Below are positions 6,713-14,515 of a stretch of 17,959 bases of DNA, in pieces; the first letter of the stretch is position 1, and each line of letters starts with the position of its first letter. Where the stretch lies: the NCBI GenBank assembly GCA_035653295.1, contig DASRCB010000293.1, positions 1 to 17,959 on the forward strand. Direction: 5' to 3'. A program made the translations under genes and the position numbers. The DNA is from DASRCB01 sp035653295 (GTDB taxonomy: Bacteria; Acidobacteriota; Terriglobia; Bryobacterales; Bryobacteraceae). Below the pieces are notes generated by a model. The model worked only from the letters and a program-made list of their open reading frames with translations, was not told the DNA's origin and ran no database searches.

Positions 6713-8014
6713 GTGATCGTCCATTGGAAACATCTGACCTGTGCGGCAACCCTGGTTCCTGCTCTGGCGCTGCTGGCCGGCAGCGTCGATAACAATCACA
6801 CCGTTCTCACCGGCGAAGACGCCTTTCGCGATTACCGCACCGAGCAGCCGGGTCAGTTCCGCAAAATCACCGTCGCCACCCTCCCGGCGCCGTACGCCAC
6901 GCCCGGAGTGGGGAACGGACCGGACGTGGTTCCCCGGCCCGCCGACGCCTGGCCGCAGGCGCCCGCCGGATTTCGCGTCCAGCTGTACGCCAGCGGCCTC
7001 AATGAACCGCGCGAAATCCGCACCGCGCCGAATGGCGATGAGTTCGTCGCCGAGAGCCACAAGGGCGAGTTGCTGGTTTTTCGAGGCATGACCGCCGATG
7101 GCAAAGCGCAGCAGCAGTCGGTATTCGTAACCGGGCTGAAGCAGCCGTTCGGGATCGCGTTTTACCCCCCTGGCCCGAATCCGCAGTGGATCTATGTCGG
7201 TAACACGAACGCCGTGGTGCGGTTTCCATATCACTCCGGCGATTTGAAGGCCTCCGGTCCGCCACAGACCATAGCCGAGGTGCCGGCCGGCGGCGGCCAC
7301 TGGACTCGCGACCTCGCCTTCTCGCCCGACGGCAAGCACCTGTTCGTATCGGTTGGCTCACAGTCGAACGTCAACGACCCCGATACGCACCCCGCCGAAC
7401 ATCACCGCGCCAATATCCTCGAGTTCACGCCCGAGGGACAGTTCGAGCGCGTCTATGCCTCGGGCATCCGCAACCCGGTGGGCATCGCCGTGAATCCTAC
7501 AACCGGCGAGCTGTGGTGCTCAGTCAATGAACGCGACATGCTGGGCGATAATCTGGTTCCGGATTACATCACCCACGTCCAGCCAGGAGGCTTCTACGGC
7601 TGGCCGTGGTTCTACATCGGCGGCCACTGGGACCCGCGGCTCCAGGGCAAACACCCCGAGCTGAAGGACAAGGTCATCGTGCCCGATGTCCTGCTGCAGC
7701 CGCACAACGCCTCCCTCGAGATGACCTTCTACGAGGGCTCGCAGTTCCCCGCGGAGTACAAGGGCGACATCTTCGCCGCCGAGCACGGCTCCTGGAATCG
7801 CGCGAACCGCACCGGCTATGAAGTGATCCGCGTTCCCCTGGATAACGGACACGCCAACGGCGAATTCGAGGACTTCGTGACCGGCTTCGTGACCAAAGAC
7901 GGCAAGGTGTGGGGCCGGCCGGTCGGCGTCGCGGTGGCCCAGGATGGCTCTCTGCTGGTGACCGACGACGGCTCGAAATCCATCTGGCGCGTAAGCTACA
8001 CCGGCGGGAAGTAA
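6713..8014 (+). CDS. Sorbosone/glucose dehydrogenase-type beta-propeller (PQQ-dependent sugar dehydrogenase family)
   Basis: 433 aa with GTG start. Signal peptide approximately residues 1-25 (LTCAATLVPALALLAGS), then a six-bladed propeller from about residue 84. Family segments seen: GLNEPREIRTAPNGDEFVAE (95-114), GLKQPFGIAFYPP (141-153), GGHWTRDLAFSPDGKHLFVS (194-213, with the conserved His at 196), GIRNPVGIAVNP (251-262), VNERDMLGD (271-279) and GGFYGWPW (292-299), ending with VTDDGSKSIWRVSY. Members oxidise sugars or sugar aldehydes in the periplasm with PQQ; the actual substrate here is unknown and PQQ use is assumed from the family. No haem domain is fused, and the separate cytochrome gene upstream supplies one. 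It is probably in one transcript with that cytochrome. Confidence 0.87.
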   Translation: MIVHWKHLTCAATLVPALALLAGSVDNNHTVLTGEDAFRDYRTEQPGQFRKITVATLPAPYATPGVGNGPDVVPRPADAWPQAPAGFRVQLYASGLNEPREIRTAPNGDEFVAESHKGELLVFRGMTADGKAQQQSVFVTGLKQPFGIAFYPPGPNPQWIYVGNTNAVVRFPYHSGDLKASGPPQTIAEVPAGGGHWTRDLAFSPDGKHLFVSVGSQSNVNDPDTHPAEHHRANILEFTPEGQFERVYASGIRNPVGIAVNPTTGELWCSVNERDMLGDNLVPDYITHVQPGGFYGWPWFYIGGHWDPRLQGKHPELKDKVIVPDVLLQPHNASLEMTFYEGSQFPAEYKGDIFAAEHGSWNRANRTGYEVIRVPLDNGHANGEFEDFVTGFVTKDGKVWGRPVGVAVAQDGSLLVTDDGSKSIWRVSYTGGK

Positions 8015-8046
8015 ACGGTCTTGTAAGAAAGCCCGCGCGCGACCGT
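8015..8046 (+). terminator. Weak stem-loop between propeller dehydrogenase and permease genes
   Basis: ACGGTC (8015-8020) and GACCGT (8041-8046) pair across a 20-nt loop and are followed by CTTT. The stem is short and the loop long, so termination here would be partial at best. Confidence 0.2.
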
Positions 8047-8057
8047 CTTTACGGGAT

Positions 8058-10568
8058 ATGATCCTCCCGGAAACGGTTCTGCAGGACCTGCGCTGCGGAG
8101 CCCGCCTGTTGCGCCGCAACAAGGGCCTCACTGCGGCAGCCATATTCGCGCTGGCGCTGGGCATCGGCGTGGACGCCACTGTTTTTGTCGCCTGGAAGGC
8201 AATGGTTGCGCGTCCAGTCGAGGCTCGCGATCCGGACGCAATGGTCAGCGTGGCGCTGCTCCGGCACTCCGGGGAAGCAGACTTCAGGTTCAGCGTTCCG
8301 GATTACGAGAGCTACCGCGAGTCCGTGCGGTCCTTTCGGCCAGTGTTGGCAGACAGCCTGGAACGCGTGAGGCTGACCGATGCGGGCAGCGCGCCGCAGC
8401 AGCATTCCGCCGATCTCCGCTCGCTGCTGGGCGGTCCGGGACTGCTCCCTTCGAGCGCCCGGACAGCCGAGTTCGCAGCCGCTTTCATTGTCTCCGAGGA
8501 TTATTTTGATGTTCTGGGGGTCCAGCCGCTTCGCGGACGAAGCTTCAAATCCACGAGCCTTCGCGAGCTGACGGAATCACCCGCCGTCCTGATCAGCGAA
8601 AACTACTGGCAGAAGCGCTTTGCCGGCGTGCGCTCGGTGGTGGGCAGGACGGTTCGCCTGAACGGAGTTGCGGTTACGATTATCGGAATCGCGCCGCACG
8701 ATTTTGTGGGCACAAACATCGCGGCGCCCGATTTCTGGGTTCCCCTGCACGTCGAGCCGCTGCTGTTCCCGCACCGCAACTGGTTCCATGATCGCGGAAT
8801 TGAGTGCTGCCGAATTTTCGGGCGGCTTGCCCCGGGCGCGACACCGCGACAGGCGGAAGCGGAAATGACCCTGGTCGCGAATCGCCTGAGAGCTGTGCAT
8901 GATGGTGACGCCGAGACTGTCCGGCCGCTCCGGGCGATCGTCTGGCGCGCTTCCCCGTTCCCTCTGCCGCTCGATTCCTACCCCGGGCTGCGCCTGGCCA
9001 TTCTGCTCATCGCCGCCGGCGCCGGGATGGTCCTGGCGATAGCCTGCGCCAACGCCGGTAACGTGGAACTGGTGCGCGCGCGTTCGCGGCAAAGCGAACT
9101 GGCTATGCGCGTCTCTCTGGGCGCAACGCGGATTCGTTTGATGCGCCAGCTGTTGACCGAGAGTGCTTTGTTCGGAGTCATTGCCGGAACCGCGGCGCTT
9201 TTCTGCACATGGGCGTTTACGAGGCTGCTGGCGACGCGATTTTCGGAAGCGCTCCCGCCGGATACAGGAACCATCGTTTTTCATGTCACGCCCGACCTCG
9301 GCGTCGTCCTCTTTGTGATTGCGCTCTCACTGGGCGCGAGCGCCGCCTTCGGCTTCCTGCCCGCCATGGTGAGTTCGAGTGGGGCGCGCCTGGCCGCTGC
9401 GAATTCCAGAGCATTCACTTCTTCGGTCCGCAGCCGCCGCGTTCAGGACGCGCTCGTCGCAGTACAGGTATCCGCATCGCTGGTCCTCATGACTTTCGCC
9501 GGTATGTTCGTCCGGGGCGCCATGCGCTCGATCAGCACCGAGACGGGCTACGACAGCAGGCATGTCATTGATGTGCAGTTTGAGTTTCCCGAATCACGAG
9601 ACTACACCGACGCGAGAAAGATGGCGCTGGCTGCCGAGCTTCACCGCCGTGTCGCCTCGCTTCCCGGTGTTGCAGCGATCACCAGCGCGGCGCCACCGTC
9701 CGCTCCGGCCTGGCGCGTGGCGGCATCCACGCCAAATGTGCAGGTTTTCGTGTTCGCCACGCCCGTTCAGAGCAACTATTTCTCGACTCTCGGTATTCCG
9801 CTTCTGACCGGCCGTGCTCTTTCGGACCGGGCTGGCTCGCGTGAAGCTATTGTCAGTGAGTCCGCCGCGGTGCGGCTGCTCCCAGGCGGGAATCCTCTTG
9901 GCCATGACATCCGCCTGGGCAAGGGCGAATACCGAATTGTCGGCGTGGCGCGTGACATTCGCGGCGTCAATTTCGATGGCAGCGGCTCACAGCAGGTCTA
10001 TGTCCCGCTCGCGGAGGATCAGGCGCCGAATTACCCGATGCTCATTCACACTCACTCCGATCCCGCACCGGTGATGAGAGCTCTCGATTCGGTGCTTCCA
10101 TCCGTCGATCGCGATCTGGTGATCCGTTCAGCCACTCTGGACCGCATGCTGCGCGAGAGCGCACCCTTCATCACGTCGAGTCTGGCGGCCGTCGTTGCTT
10201 CATCAATCGGGCTGCTCGCGCTGCTGCTCGCGGCGATCGGTATTGTGGGCACCGTCAGCTACATTGTGGTCCTGCGAACAAGGGAAGTGGGCATCCGCAT
10301 GGCTATTGGAGCGCAGAAGCGCGATGTCGTGTTCCTTATTCTCCGCGAGAGCGCGCGGCCGATTATGGCCGGTTTGGGGGTAGGACTGACTCTGGCCGCC
10401 GCCGCGGGTTACCTCCTTCGCGGTCTCTTCTATGGACTGAACAAAGTCGATTCGATCTCGCTGTTCGGCGCTTCTGCGTTGTTCCTCGTCATTGCGCTGG
10501 CCGCCGCCTACGCCCCCTCGCGGCGAGCATTGAGCATCGACCCGATAACGGCTCTGCGGATGGAGTGA
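8058..10568 (+). CDS. ADOP-type orphan ABC transporter permease (MacB/FtsX family)
   Basis: 836 aa. Two copies of the MacB periplasmic core plus FtsX permease arrangement are fused in one chain. Helices are seen near 25-47, 311-336, 366-390 and 413-437, then 464-486, 711-736, 763-785 and 796-816. The FtsX signature occurs twice: SELAMRVSLGAT (346-357) and REVGIRMAIGAQ (742-753). The end, RRALSIDPITALRME, and the N-terminal RRNKGLTAAAIFALALGIG are typical of acidobacterial duplicated orphan permeases. No ATPase gene is nearby, as usual for the group. Role unknown: probably mechanotransmission or export of peptides, lipids or drugs as in MacB. The ATG at 8058 has only a weak CGGGA before it. 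It converges on the reductase gene with a 3-bp gap. Confidence 0.92.
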   Translation: MILPETVLQDLRCGARLLRRNKGLTAAAIFALALGIGVDATVFVAWKAMVARPVEARDPDAMVSVALLRHSGEADFRFSVPDYESYRESVRSFRPVLADSLERVRLTDAGSAPQQHSADLRSLLGGPGLLPSSARTAEFAAAFIVSEDYFDVLGVQPLRGRSFKSTSLRELTESPAVLISENYWQKRFAGVRSVVGRTVRLNGVAVTIIGIAPHDFVGTNIAAPDFWVPLHVEPLLFPHRNWFHDRGIECCRIFGRLAPGATPRQAEAEMTLVANRLRAVHDGDAETVRPLRAIVWRASPFPLPLDSYPGLRLAILLIAAGAGMVLAIACANAGNVELVRARSRQSELAMRVSLGATRIRLMRQLLTESALFGVIAGTAALFCTWAFTRLLATRFSEALPPDTGTIVFHVTPDLGVVLFVIALSLGASAAFGFLPAMVSSSGARLAAANSRAFTSSVRSRRVQDALVAVQVSASLVLMTFAGMFVRGAMRSISTETGYDSRHVIDVQFEFPESRDYTDARKMALAAELHRRVASLPGVAAITSAAPPSAPAWRVAASTPNVQVFVFATPVQSNYFSTLGIPLLTGRALSDRAGSREAIVSESAAVRLLPGGNPLGHDIRLGKGEYRIVGVARDIRGVNFDGSGSQQVYVPLAEDQAPNYPMLIHTHSDPAPVMRALDSVLPSVDRDLVIRSATLDRMLRESAPFITSSLAAVVASSIGLLALLLAAIGIVGTVSYIVVLRTREVGIRMAIGAQKRDVVFLILRESARPIMAGLGVGLTLAAAAGYLLRGLFYGLNKVDSISLFGASALFLVIALAAAYAPSRRALSIDPITALRME

Positions 10569-10571
10569 CGC

Positions 10572-11300
10572 TCAGCTCATATACCAGCCGCCATTCACGT
10601 GAATGGTCTGGCCGGTGATATATCCGTTCCGCGCCAGCATGACTACCACCTCGGCCACTTCTTCGACATCGCCGAACCGCCCCACCGGAATCCGCTCCGG
10701 CGTGGCGTTCAGGTTCGCGGTGACCATATCCGTTTCGATCAGCGCGGGCGAAATCGCGTTGGCCGTAATTCCTTCTTTAACGAGTAGCGCCGCGTACGAA
10801 TGCGTCAGCCCGATCATGCCCGCTTTGGACGCCGCATAGTGCGGCCCAACGACTCCACCGACGTGCGCCGCCACCGATGACATGTTGATGATCCGCCCCC
10901 ACCGCGCCGCGCGCATGGCCGGCAGCGCCGCCTGCGTAACCAGGAAACAGGACTTCAGATTGACATCGACGATCTCGTCCCAGTCCGTCTCGGTGATCTC
11001 GTCGAGTTTCTGCGGACGCGCAATGCCGGCGTTGTTCACCAGGATGCCGATCGCGCCGAGTTTTGCGTTGGTCTCTTCGATCAGCCGAGAGACATGATCA
11101 CCTCGGCTTACATCGGCCTGAATCGCAATCGCGCGCCGGCCGAAGCCATCTATCACCGCGACCACCTGGTCGGCTTCATCAGCGCGCTGACGATAGTTCA
11201 CGGCGACATCGGCGCCGGCCCGCCCCAGGGCAATGGCCGCCGCGCGGCCGATGCCGCGGCTTCCGCCGGTGACCAGCGCCACTTTTCCGCTGAGATCCAT
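10572..11300 (-). CDS. FabG-like short-chain dehydrogenase/reductase
   Basis: 242 aa cytoplasmic NAD(P)H-dependent oxidoreductase of the classical SDR family, closest in pattern to 3-oxoacyl-ACP reductase. Seen: TGGSRGIG (11-18, nucleotide binding), NNAG (89-92), N114, catalytic S142, Y155 and K159 (HYAASKAG), and ISPALIETDM after the active site. The C-terminus NGGWYMS is in the usual place of the DGGMYM-type ending. The start at 11300 gives a TAATG overlap with the upstream small gene and has GGAG at 11306-11309, so the 6-residue longer reading is rejected. The true substrate may be something other than acyl-ACP, since no fatty-acid genes are adjacent. Confidence 0.88.
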   Translation of the reverse strand: MDLSGKVALVTGGSRGIGRAAAIALGRAGADVAVNYRQRADEADQVVAVIDGFGRRAIAIQADVSRGDHVSRLIEETNAKLGAIGILVNNAGIARPQKLDEITETDWDEIVDVNLKSCFLVTQAALPAMRAARWGRIINMSSVAAHVGGVVGPHYAASKAGMIGLTHSYAALLVKEGITANAISPALIETDMVTANLNATPERIPVGRFGDVEEVAEVVVMLARNGYITGQTIHVNGGWYMS

Positions 11301-11641
11301 TACTGCTCCAGCCGCCATCGATAGAAAACCTTCCGGAACGCAGCCAGTTTGATCTGCGAGGAATCGGGGTTGGCTTCGTCCGCTGCCGTCGCGTTCACCG
11401 GCTCGTACAGATACTCCACCAGAGCCTCGTTCGGCCCGACATACTTAATATTCCCTATCGTCTGCACCTTGAGGCCCGAACCGCGCAGGGCGCCCGACCG
11501 ATTCAAACACGTCGCCGCGCAGGTGGGGGTCAGGGCAAACATGCACGGCACATTGCGCGGATTCCATCCCGCGATCTGGCAAAGGAGAAGTACGGCGAGC
11601 ACCGCGCAGGCTATCGCGAGCATGCGCTTCGGATGGTCCAT
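11300..11641 (-). CDS. Small membrane-anchored hypothetical protein
   Basis: 113 aa, no family recognised. After a basic start (MDHPKR) there is one hydrophobic helix at about residues 7-25, then an outside domain with Cys33, Cys41 and Cys45 that could form a disulfide, and a basic end (FRKVFYRWRLEQ). The helix could be an uncleaved signal anchor. It begins 12 bp after the stop of the kinase-like gene and shares one base with the start of the reductase gene (TAATG), so all three are probably translated from one message. The Shine-Dalgarno is weak. Reality is supported by the tight spacing on both sides rather than by homology. Confidence 0.65.
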   Translation of the reverse strand: MDHPKRMLAIACAVLAVLLLCQIAGWNPRNVPCMFALTPTCAATCLNRSGALRGSGLKVQTIGNIKYVGPNEALVEYLYEPVNATAADEANPDSSQIKLAAFRKVFYRWRLEQ

Positions 11642-11653
11642 CTCAAAGGAATC

Positions 11654-12688
11654 TTAGCGAAGCGCGGCCTCACGGATCTGGCGCGGGCGCGTATTCGCCA
11701 CCGCCTGCAGTTCCCGGATCCGCTGGCGCAGCGCTGGACCGAAGAAACTCACCTGATCCGGAGTCGCCCCGCTGGCGACCAGCGCCCGGGTAATTTGTGC
11801 GTCGCTGATGCGCCCCAGATAGTGCATCAGCCAGCGCACGTCGCTGACGGTAATGCCTTGGGAAATGTCCCGGCCGTTCTTGCCCCGAAAGCTGAATTCG
11901 ACCTGGCCGTTATCATCAACACCGCGAACGAAAGCGGCCGTCTGCCTCGTAAAGTGCCGCGCGTTCCATTTATCGCGGCGGCCCGCGAGATTCGATGCTT
12001 TTCCCATCGTCGCGCCCCAGTCGCTGACGAAGAACAGGTATCGAGGCGGATTACCGCGCTCCTCGAAGATCGCCAGATTGGAGTCCGCCGCTTTCCCGTG
12101 CGGATCGACAACCTTCTCATACCAGCGCTGCCGGAACTGCCGTTCGTCCTTCGCGTCCCAGTTGGAGAGAAGCATCATGAGGATTCGCAGCCCGTTGAAC
12201 TCGTGCGTGCCGAGAAAAGGATTATCGTTCCACGCCCAGTTGCGATCCTTGAGGAATTTCGGCGATGACGAGCGCAGCTGGAACCGCGCGTCCTCGAAGG
12301 TCCCGTCAGGGGCAATCTCGTCTCGCGCGCGGCGCAGGTCATGTGCTCCGAAGATGCGCCCGCGTGCAACGAAATATTCCGTCTCCGCGAAATAGCCGCA
12401 CGCCCACGCCAGATGCGAGCTGAAGGTGCTGGGCCAGGCTTCCTTTCCCCATTTCACGGACCACTTTCGGCCCGCGGAATCCTGCACCGTGACCTTGGGA
12501 CTCGTGCCGGATACGTCCTCGGCGACGAACCGGAATGGCGGCTTCGGCCGCCCCGCGCGTCCGCCCGGACCGTCCGCCAGATCCAAACGCGCCACATTGC
12601 CCGGATTGCGCCACAGCAGGTCGATCTCCCGGCCCCGCAAAGGAACCAGCAACAGCGCCACGGCAATCCAGCGAATGTACCCGCGCAT
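11654..12688 (-). CDS. Secreted protein of unknown function with kinase-like motifs
   Basis: 344 aa, N-terminal signal (residues 1-19, WIAVALLLVPLRG). No named family is assigned with certainty. Motifs in order: WSVKWGKE (76-83) with K79 placed like a beta-3 lysine; GYFAETEYFV (98-107), a possible helix-C/strand region; NPFLGTHEFNGLRILMMLLS (156-175); NWDAK (176-180), like a catalytic loop with D178 and K180; and VSDWGATMG (221-229), like a DFG metal-binding motif with D223. The asparagine expected five residues after the catalytic Asp is R183, so activity is doubtful. The C-terminal helical part (VRWLMHYLGRISDAQITRALV) completes a pattern I associate with acidobacterial hypothetical proteins. 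It heads the trio with the small membrane protein and reductase. No clear ribosome-binding site precedes the ATG. Confidence 0.8.
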   Translation of the reverse strand: MRGYIRWIAVALLLVPLRGREIDLLWRNPGNVARLDLADGPGGRAGRPKPPFRFVAEDVSGTSPKVTVQDSAGRKWSVKWGKEAWPSTFSSHLAWACGYFAETEYFVARGRIFGAHDLRRARDEIAPDGTFEDARFQLRSSSPKFLKDRNWAWNDNPFLGTHEFNGLRILMMLLSNWDAKDERQFRQRWYEKVVDPHGKAADSNLAIFEERGNPPRYLFFVSDWGATMGKASNLAGRRDKWNARHFTRQTAAFVRGVDDNGQVEFSFRGKNGRDISQGITVSDVRWLMHYLGRISDAQITRALVASGATPDQVSFFGPALRQRIRELQAVANTRPRQIREAALR

Positions 12689-12712
12689 GCCAAGGGTCGC
12701 GCGAGCAAGCCA

Positions 12713-12742
12713 TCGACCACTCCGATTACTAAAGATAAATGT
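12713..12742. promoter_or_regulatory. AT-rich divergent promoter region (putative)
   Basis: An AT-rich patch (12721-12742) in GC-rich DNA between divergent genes. For the rightward DUF3300 gene, TCGACC (12713-12718) and GATAAA (12734-12739) each match 4 of 6 consensus bases for -35 and -10, but with a short 15-bp spacer. The leftward promoter is not resolved. Confidence 0.3.
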
Positions 12743-12804
12743 CTGTCACGCAACAGCATGCCCGCTGGCGGCATCGAACGGACAGGACCGTCAGGAGAGC
12801 AAAC

Positions 12805-13872
12805 ATGCCGTACCGAGCACGAATTCTTTCCGTAATTGCGATTACGTGTGGCGCCACCCTGCTTGCCCAGGAGCCCTACCCGGCACAGCAGCAGCCGTAC
12901 CCGCCCGCGCAGCAGTATCCGCAGCAGAACTACCCTGCGCAGCAGAACTATCCACCGCCGCAGTACCCACAGCAACAGGAGTACCCGCAGCAACAGCAGT
13001 ACCCACCGCAGCAGTACCCGGCCTACAACCAGCCGCAGTACACATATCAGCCGCAGGCGCCGACATTGCCGCCGCAGCAGATCGACAGTCTCGTGCAACG
13101 AATCGCGCTGTACCCCGATCCACTGCTCGCTCAGGTGCTGACCGCTTCCACCTTCTGGCAGGAGATTCCGGATGCCGCAACCTGGTCGCAGGAGCATGCG
13201 TATCTGCACGGCGATCAGCTCGCGCAGGCTATCCAGCAGGACAACCTGCCATGGGATCCCAGTGTCGTCGCCCTTCTCCCGTTCCCGCAGGTGCTGGACA
13301 CCATGGCGCGTGATATGGGCTGGACCCAGGCCCTGGGCAATGCCGTGCTCGCGCAAAGGCAGGACGTCATGGACGCCGTGCAGCGCATGCGCCAGCAGGC
13401 CATGAACTACGGCTACCTGCAAAACACGCAGTATGATCGCGTCATCGACAACGGCCCTGGCGATATCGAGATTCTTCCCGCGAATCCCGGATACGTATAC
13501 GTGCCCTATTACAACCCCGCGGTCGTATTCGTGCGCCCACGCGCCGGGTTCTACGTCGGCGGGGCCATCAACTGGGGGCCGGGAATCTATCTCGGAGGCG
13601 GCTTCGCCCCGTGGGGCTGGGGCCACCCGGCCTTCGGCTGGCGCTCTCACGACATCGTCATCGATGGGCGCCCGTGGGGCCGTACATGGGGCAATCGCGG
13701 CGTATACGTCCACCCCTACGAGCGAAGCTGGGCTCGTCCCGCGGCGCCGCGCATCGAGCGCCATGAGTTCCGCGGCGGTTACGCCGAACACGGCGGCGGC
13801 CGGCGTGAATACGGGGACCGCGATCACGGCGGGCACGAGCACGGCGGCCACGAGCACAGTGATCACCGCTGA
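12805..13872 (+). CDS. DUF3300 domain secreted protein with QQYP-rich N-terminus and His-rich tail
   Basis: 355 aa. Signal peptide 1-22 (ILSVIAITCGATLLAQ). Residues 24-82 are a low-complexity tract of PQQYP/QQNYP units. The DUF3300 domain runs from about 94 to 240: LVQRIALYPDPLLAQVLTAS, PWDPSVVALLPFPQVLDTMA, DIEILPANPGYVYVPYYNP. A Gly/Trp-rich segment follows (GWGHPAFGWRSHD, 271-283), and the tail is HGGHEHGGHEHSDHR (341-355), which could bind metal. The start ATG at 12805 has AGGAG at 12793-12797 with 7-nt spacing; the longer reading from 12739 lacks this. Function of DUF3300 is not established; export to periplasm or surface is likely. The two small genes downstream may share its transcript. 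Confidence 0.9.
   Translation: MPYRARILSVIAITCGATLLAQEPYPAQQQPYPPAQQYPQQNYPAQQNYPPPQYPQQQEYPQQQQYPPQQYPAYNQPQYTYQPQAPTLPPQQIDSLVQRIALYPDPLLAQVLTASTFWQEIPDAATWSQEHAYLHGDQLAQAIQQDNLPWDPSVVALLPFPQVLDTMARDMGWTQALGNAVLAQRQDVMDAVQRMRQQAMNYGYLQNTQYDRVIDNGPGDIEILPANPGYVYVPYYNPAVVFVRPRAGFYVGGAINWGPGIYLGGGFAPWGWGHPAFGWRSHDIVIDGRPWGRTWGNRGVYVHPYERSWARPAAPRIERHEFRGGYAEHGGGRREYGDRDHGGHEHGGHEHSDHR
12874..13050 (+). repeat. Imperfect tandem codon repeat encoding QQYP-type units
   Basis: Recurrent CAGCAG and TACCC blocks encode PQQYP, PAQQNYP and PQQQQYP units (protein residues 24-82). Spacing is irregular, so it is a low-complexity protein repeat and not a CRISPR or VNTR with a fixed unit. Confidence 0.75.
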
Positions 13873-13911
13873 CGCGTAACCGTGACGCCCGATTTTGGCC
13901 GCTGATCTGCT

Positions 13912-13953
13912 CCTCCCTCAGCGCGGCAGACGACTATGCCGCGCTGATGGAGG
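13912..13953 (+). promoter_or_regulatory. 17-bp inverted repeat burying the Shine-Dalgarno of the next gene
   Basis: Left arm 13912-13928 and right arm 13937-13953 are complementary at 16 of 17 positions (only C13917/T13948 do not pair), with the loop GACGACTA. The central 11 bp are perfect: TCAGCGCGGCA against TGCCGCGCTGA. The outer CCTCC (13912-13916) pairs exactly with GGAGG (13949-13953), the ribosome-binding site of the gene at 13961. In RNA this would be a very stable hairpin that hides the site. No T-run follows, so it is not a standard terminator. It could also act in DNA as a palindromic operator. Confidence 0.7.
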
Positions 13954-13960
13954 CAGCAGT

Positions 13961-14515
13961 ATGAACACCATTACGATCGTCCTGATCGTTATTGCCGTGG
14001 CCGCAATCGTTTTCGCGGCGGTCATGTACTTTCAGCGGCAGCGCACGCAGCGCATTCGTGGCAAGTTCGGTCCGGAATATGACCGCCTTGCCGCCGAACG
14101 CGGCGCGCGTACGGCCGAAACGGAACTGGTGCGTCGTGAGGAGAGGGTCCGCAAATATCACATCCGTGAACTCACGCGAGACGAGCGGGATCGCTTCGCC
14201 GCGTCCTGGCGCGAAACCCAGGCGCGCTTCGTCGATGACCCGCGTCTGGCCGTTTCCCAGGCCGATGAACTTGTTACACGCCTGATGAACACGCGCGGGT
14301 ATCCCATGCGCGACTTCGACCAGCGCGCCGAAGACCTCACCGTGGACCACCCCGCCGTCGTTCAGAATTACCGGGCCGCGCACGCCATCGCCGTTCGCGA
14401 TAAGCAGAGCGCGGTCAATACCGAGGATCTGCGGCGCGCCATGGTCCACTATCGTTCGTTATTTGAAGACCTGCTCGGCCAGCCTGTGATGGAGCATGCG
14501 GAGGTGCACTCATGA
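13961..14515 (+). CDS. Membrane-anchored hypothetical protein, paralog of the next gene
   Basis: 184 aa. One N-terminal helix (MNTITIVLIVIAVAAIVFAAVMYF, residues 1-24) is followed by a basic stretch (QRQRTQRIRGK), so the rest is probably cytoplasmic. The soluble part has charged helices, then WRETQARFVDDPRLAVSQAD (83-102), RGYPMRDFDQRAEDLTVDHP (112-131) and VVQNYRAAH, a combination I recognise from widespread hypothetical proteins without assigned function. The end VNTEDLRRAMVHYRSLFEDL (152-171) recurs in the next gene. The start at 13961 is fixed by GGAGG at 13949-13953 and the helix; the longer frame from 13895 has no ribosome-binding site. ATGA overlap joins it to the next gene. Its Shine-Dalgarno lies in a strong hairpin. 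Confidence 0.82.
   Translation: MNTITIVLIVIAVAAIVFAAVMYFQRQRTQRIRGKFGPEYDRLAAERGARTAETELVRREERVRKYHIRELTRDERDRFAASWRETQARFVDDPRLAVSQADELVTRLMNTRGYPMRDFDQRAEDLTVDHPAVVQNYRAAHAIAVRDKQSAVNTEDLRRAMVHYRSLFEDLLGQPVMEHAEVHS

Noticed and set aside
12704..12719. Second sigma-54-like site (TGG-N8-TTGCT, minus strand) before the kinase-like gene
   Set aside because: Only TGG and TTGCT match, about one such hit is expected by chance in the window, and the start point would fall only a few bases before the ATG.
12874..13050. Possible CRISPR-like or VNTR array
   Set aside because: Units vary in length, there are no spacers, and the tract stays in frame as QQYP protein repeats.
12454..13866. 470-codon minus-strand open frame opposite the DUF3300 gene
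   Set aside because: Its Leu/Val/Arg-rich sequence is just the complement of the CAG/TAC repeats; the plus strand has the domain, signal peptide and ribosome-binding site.
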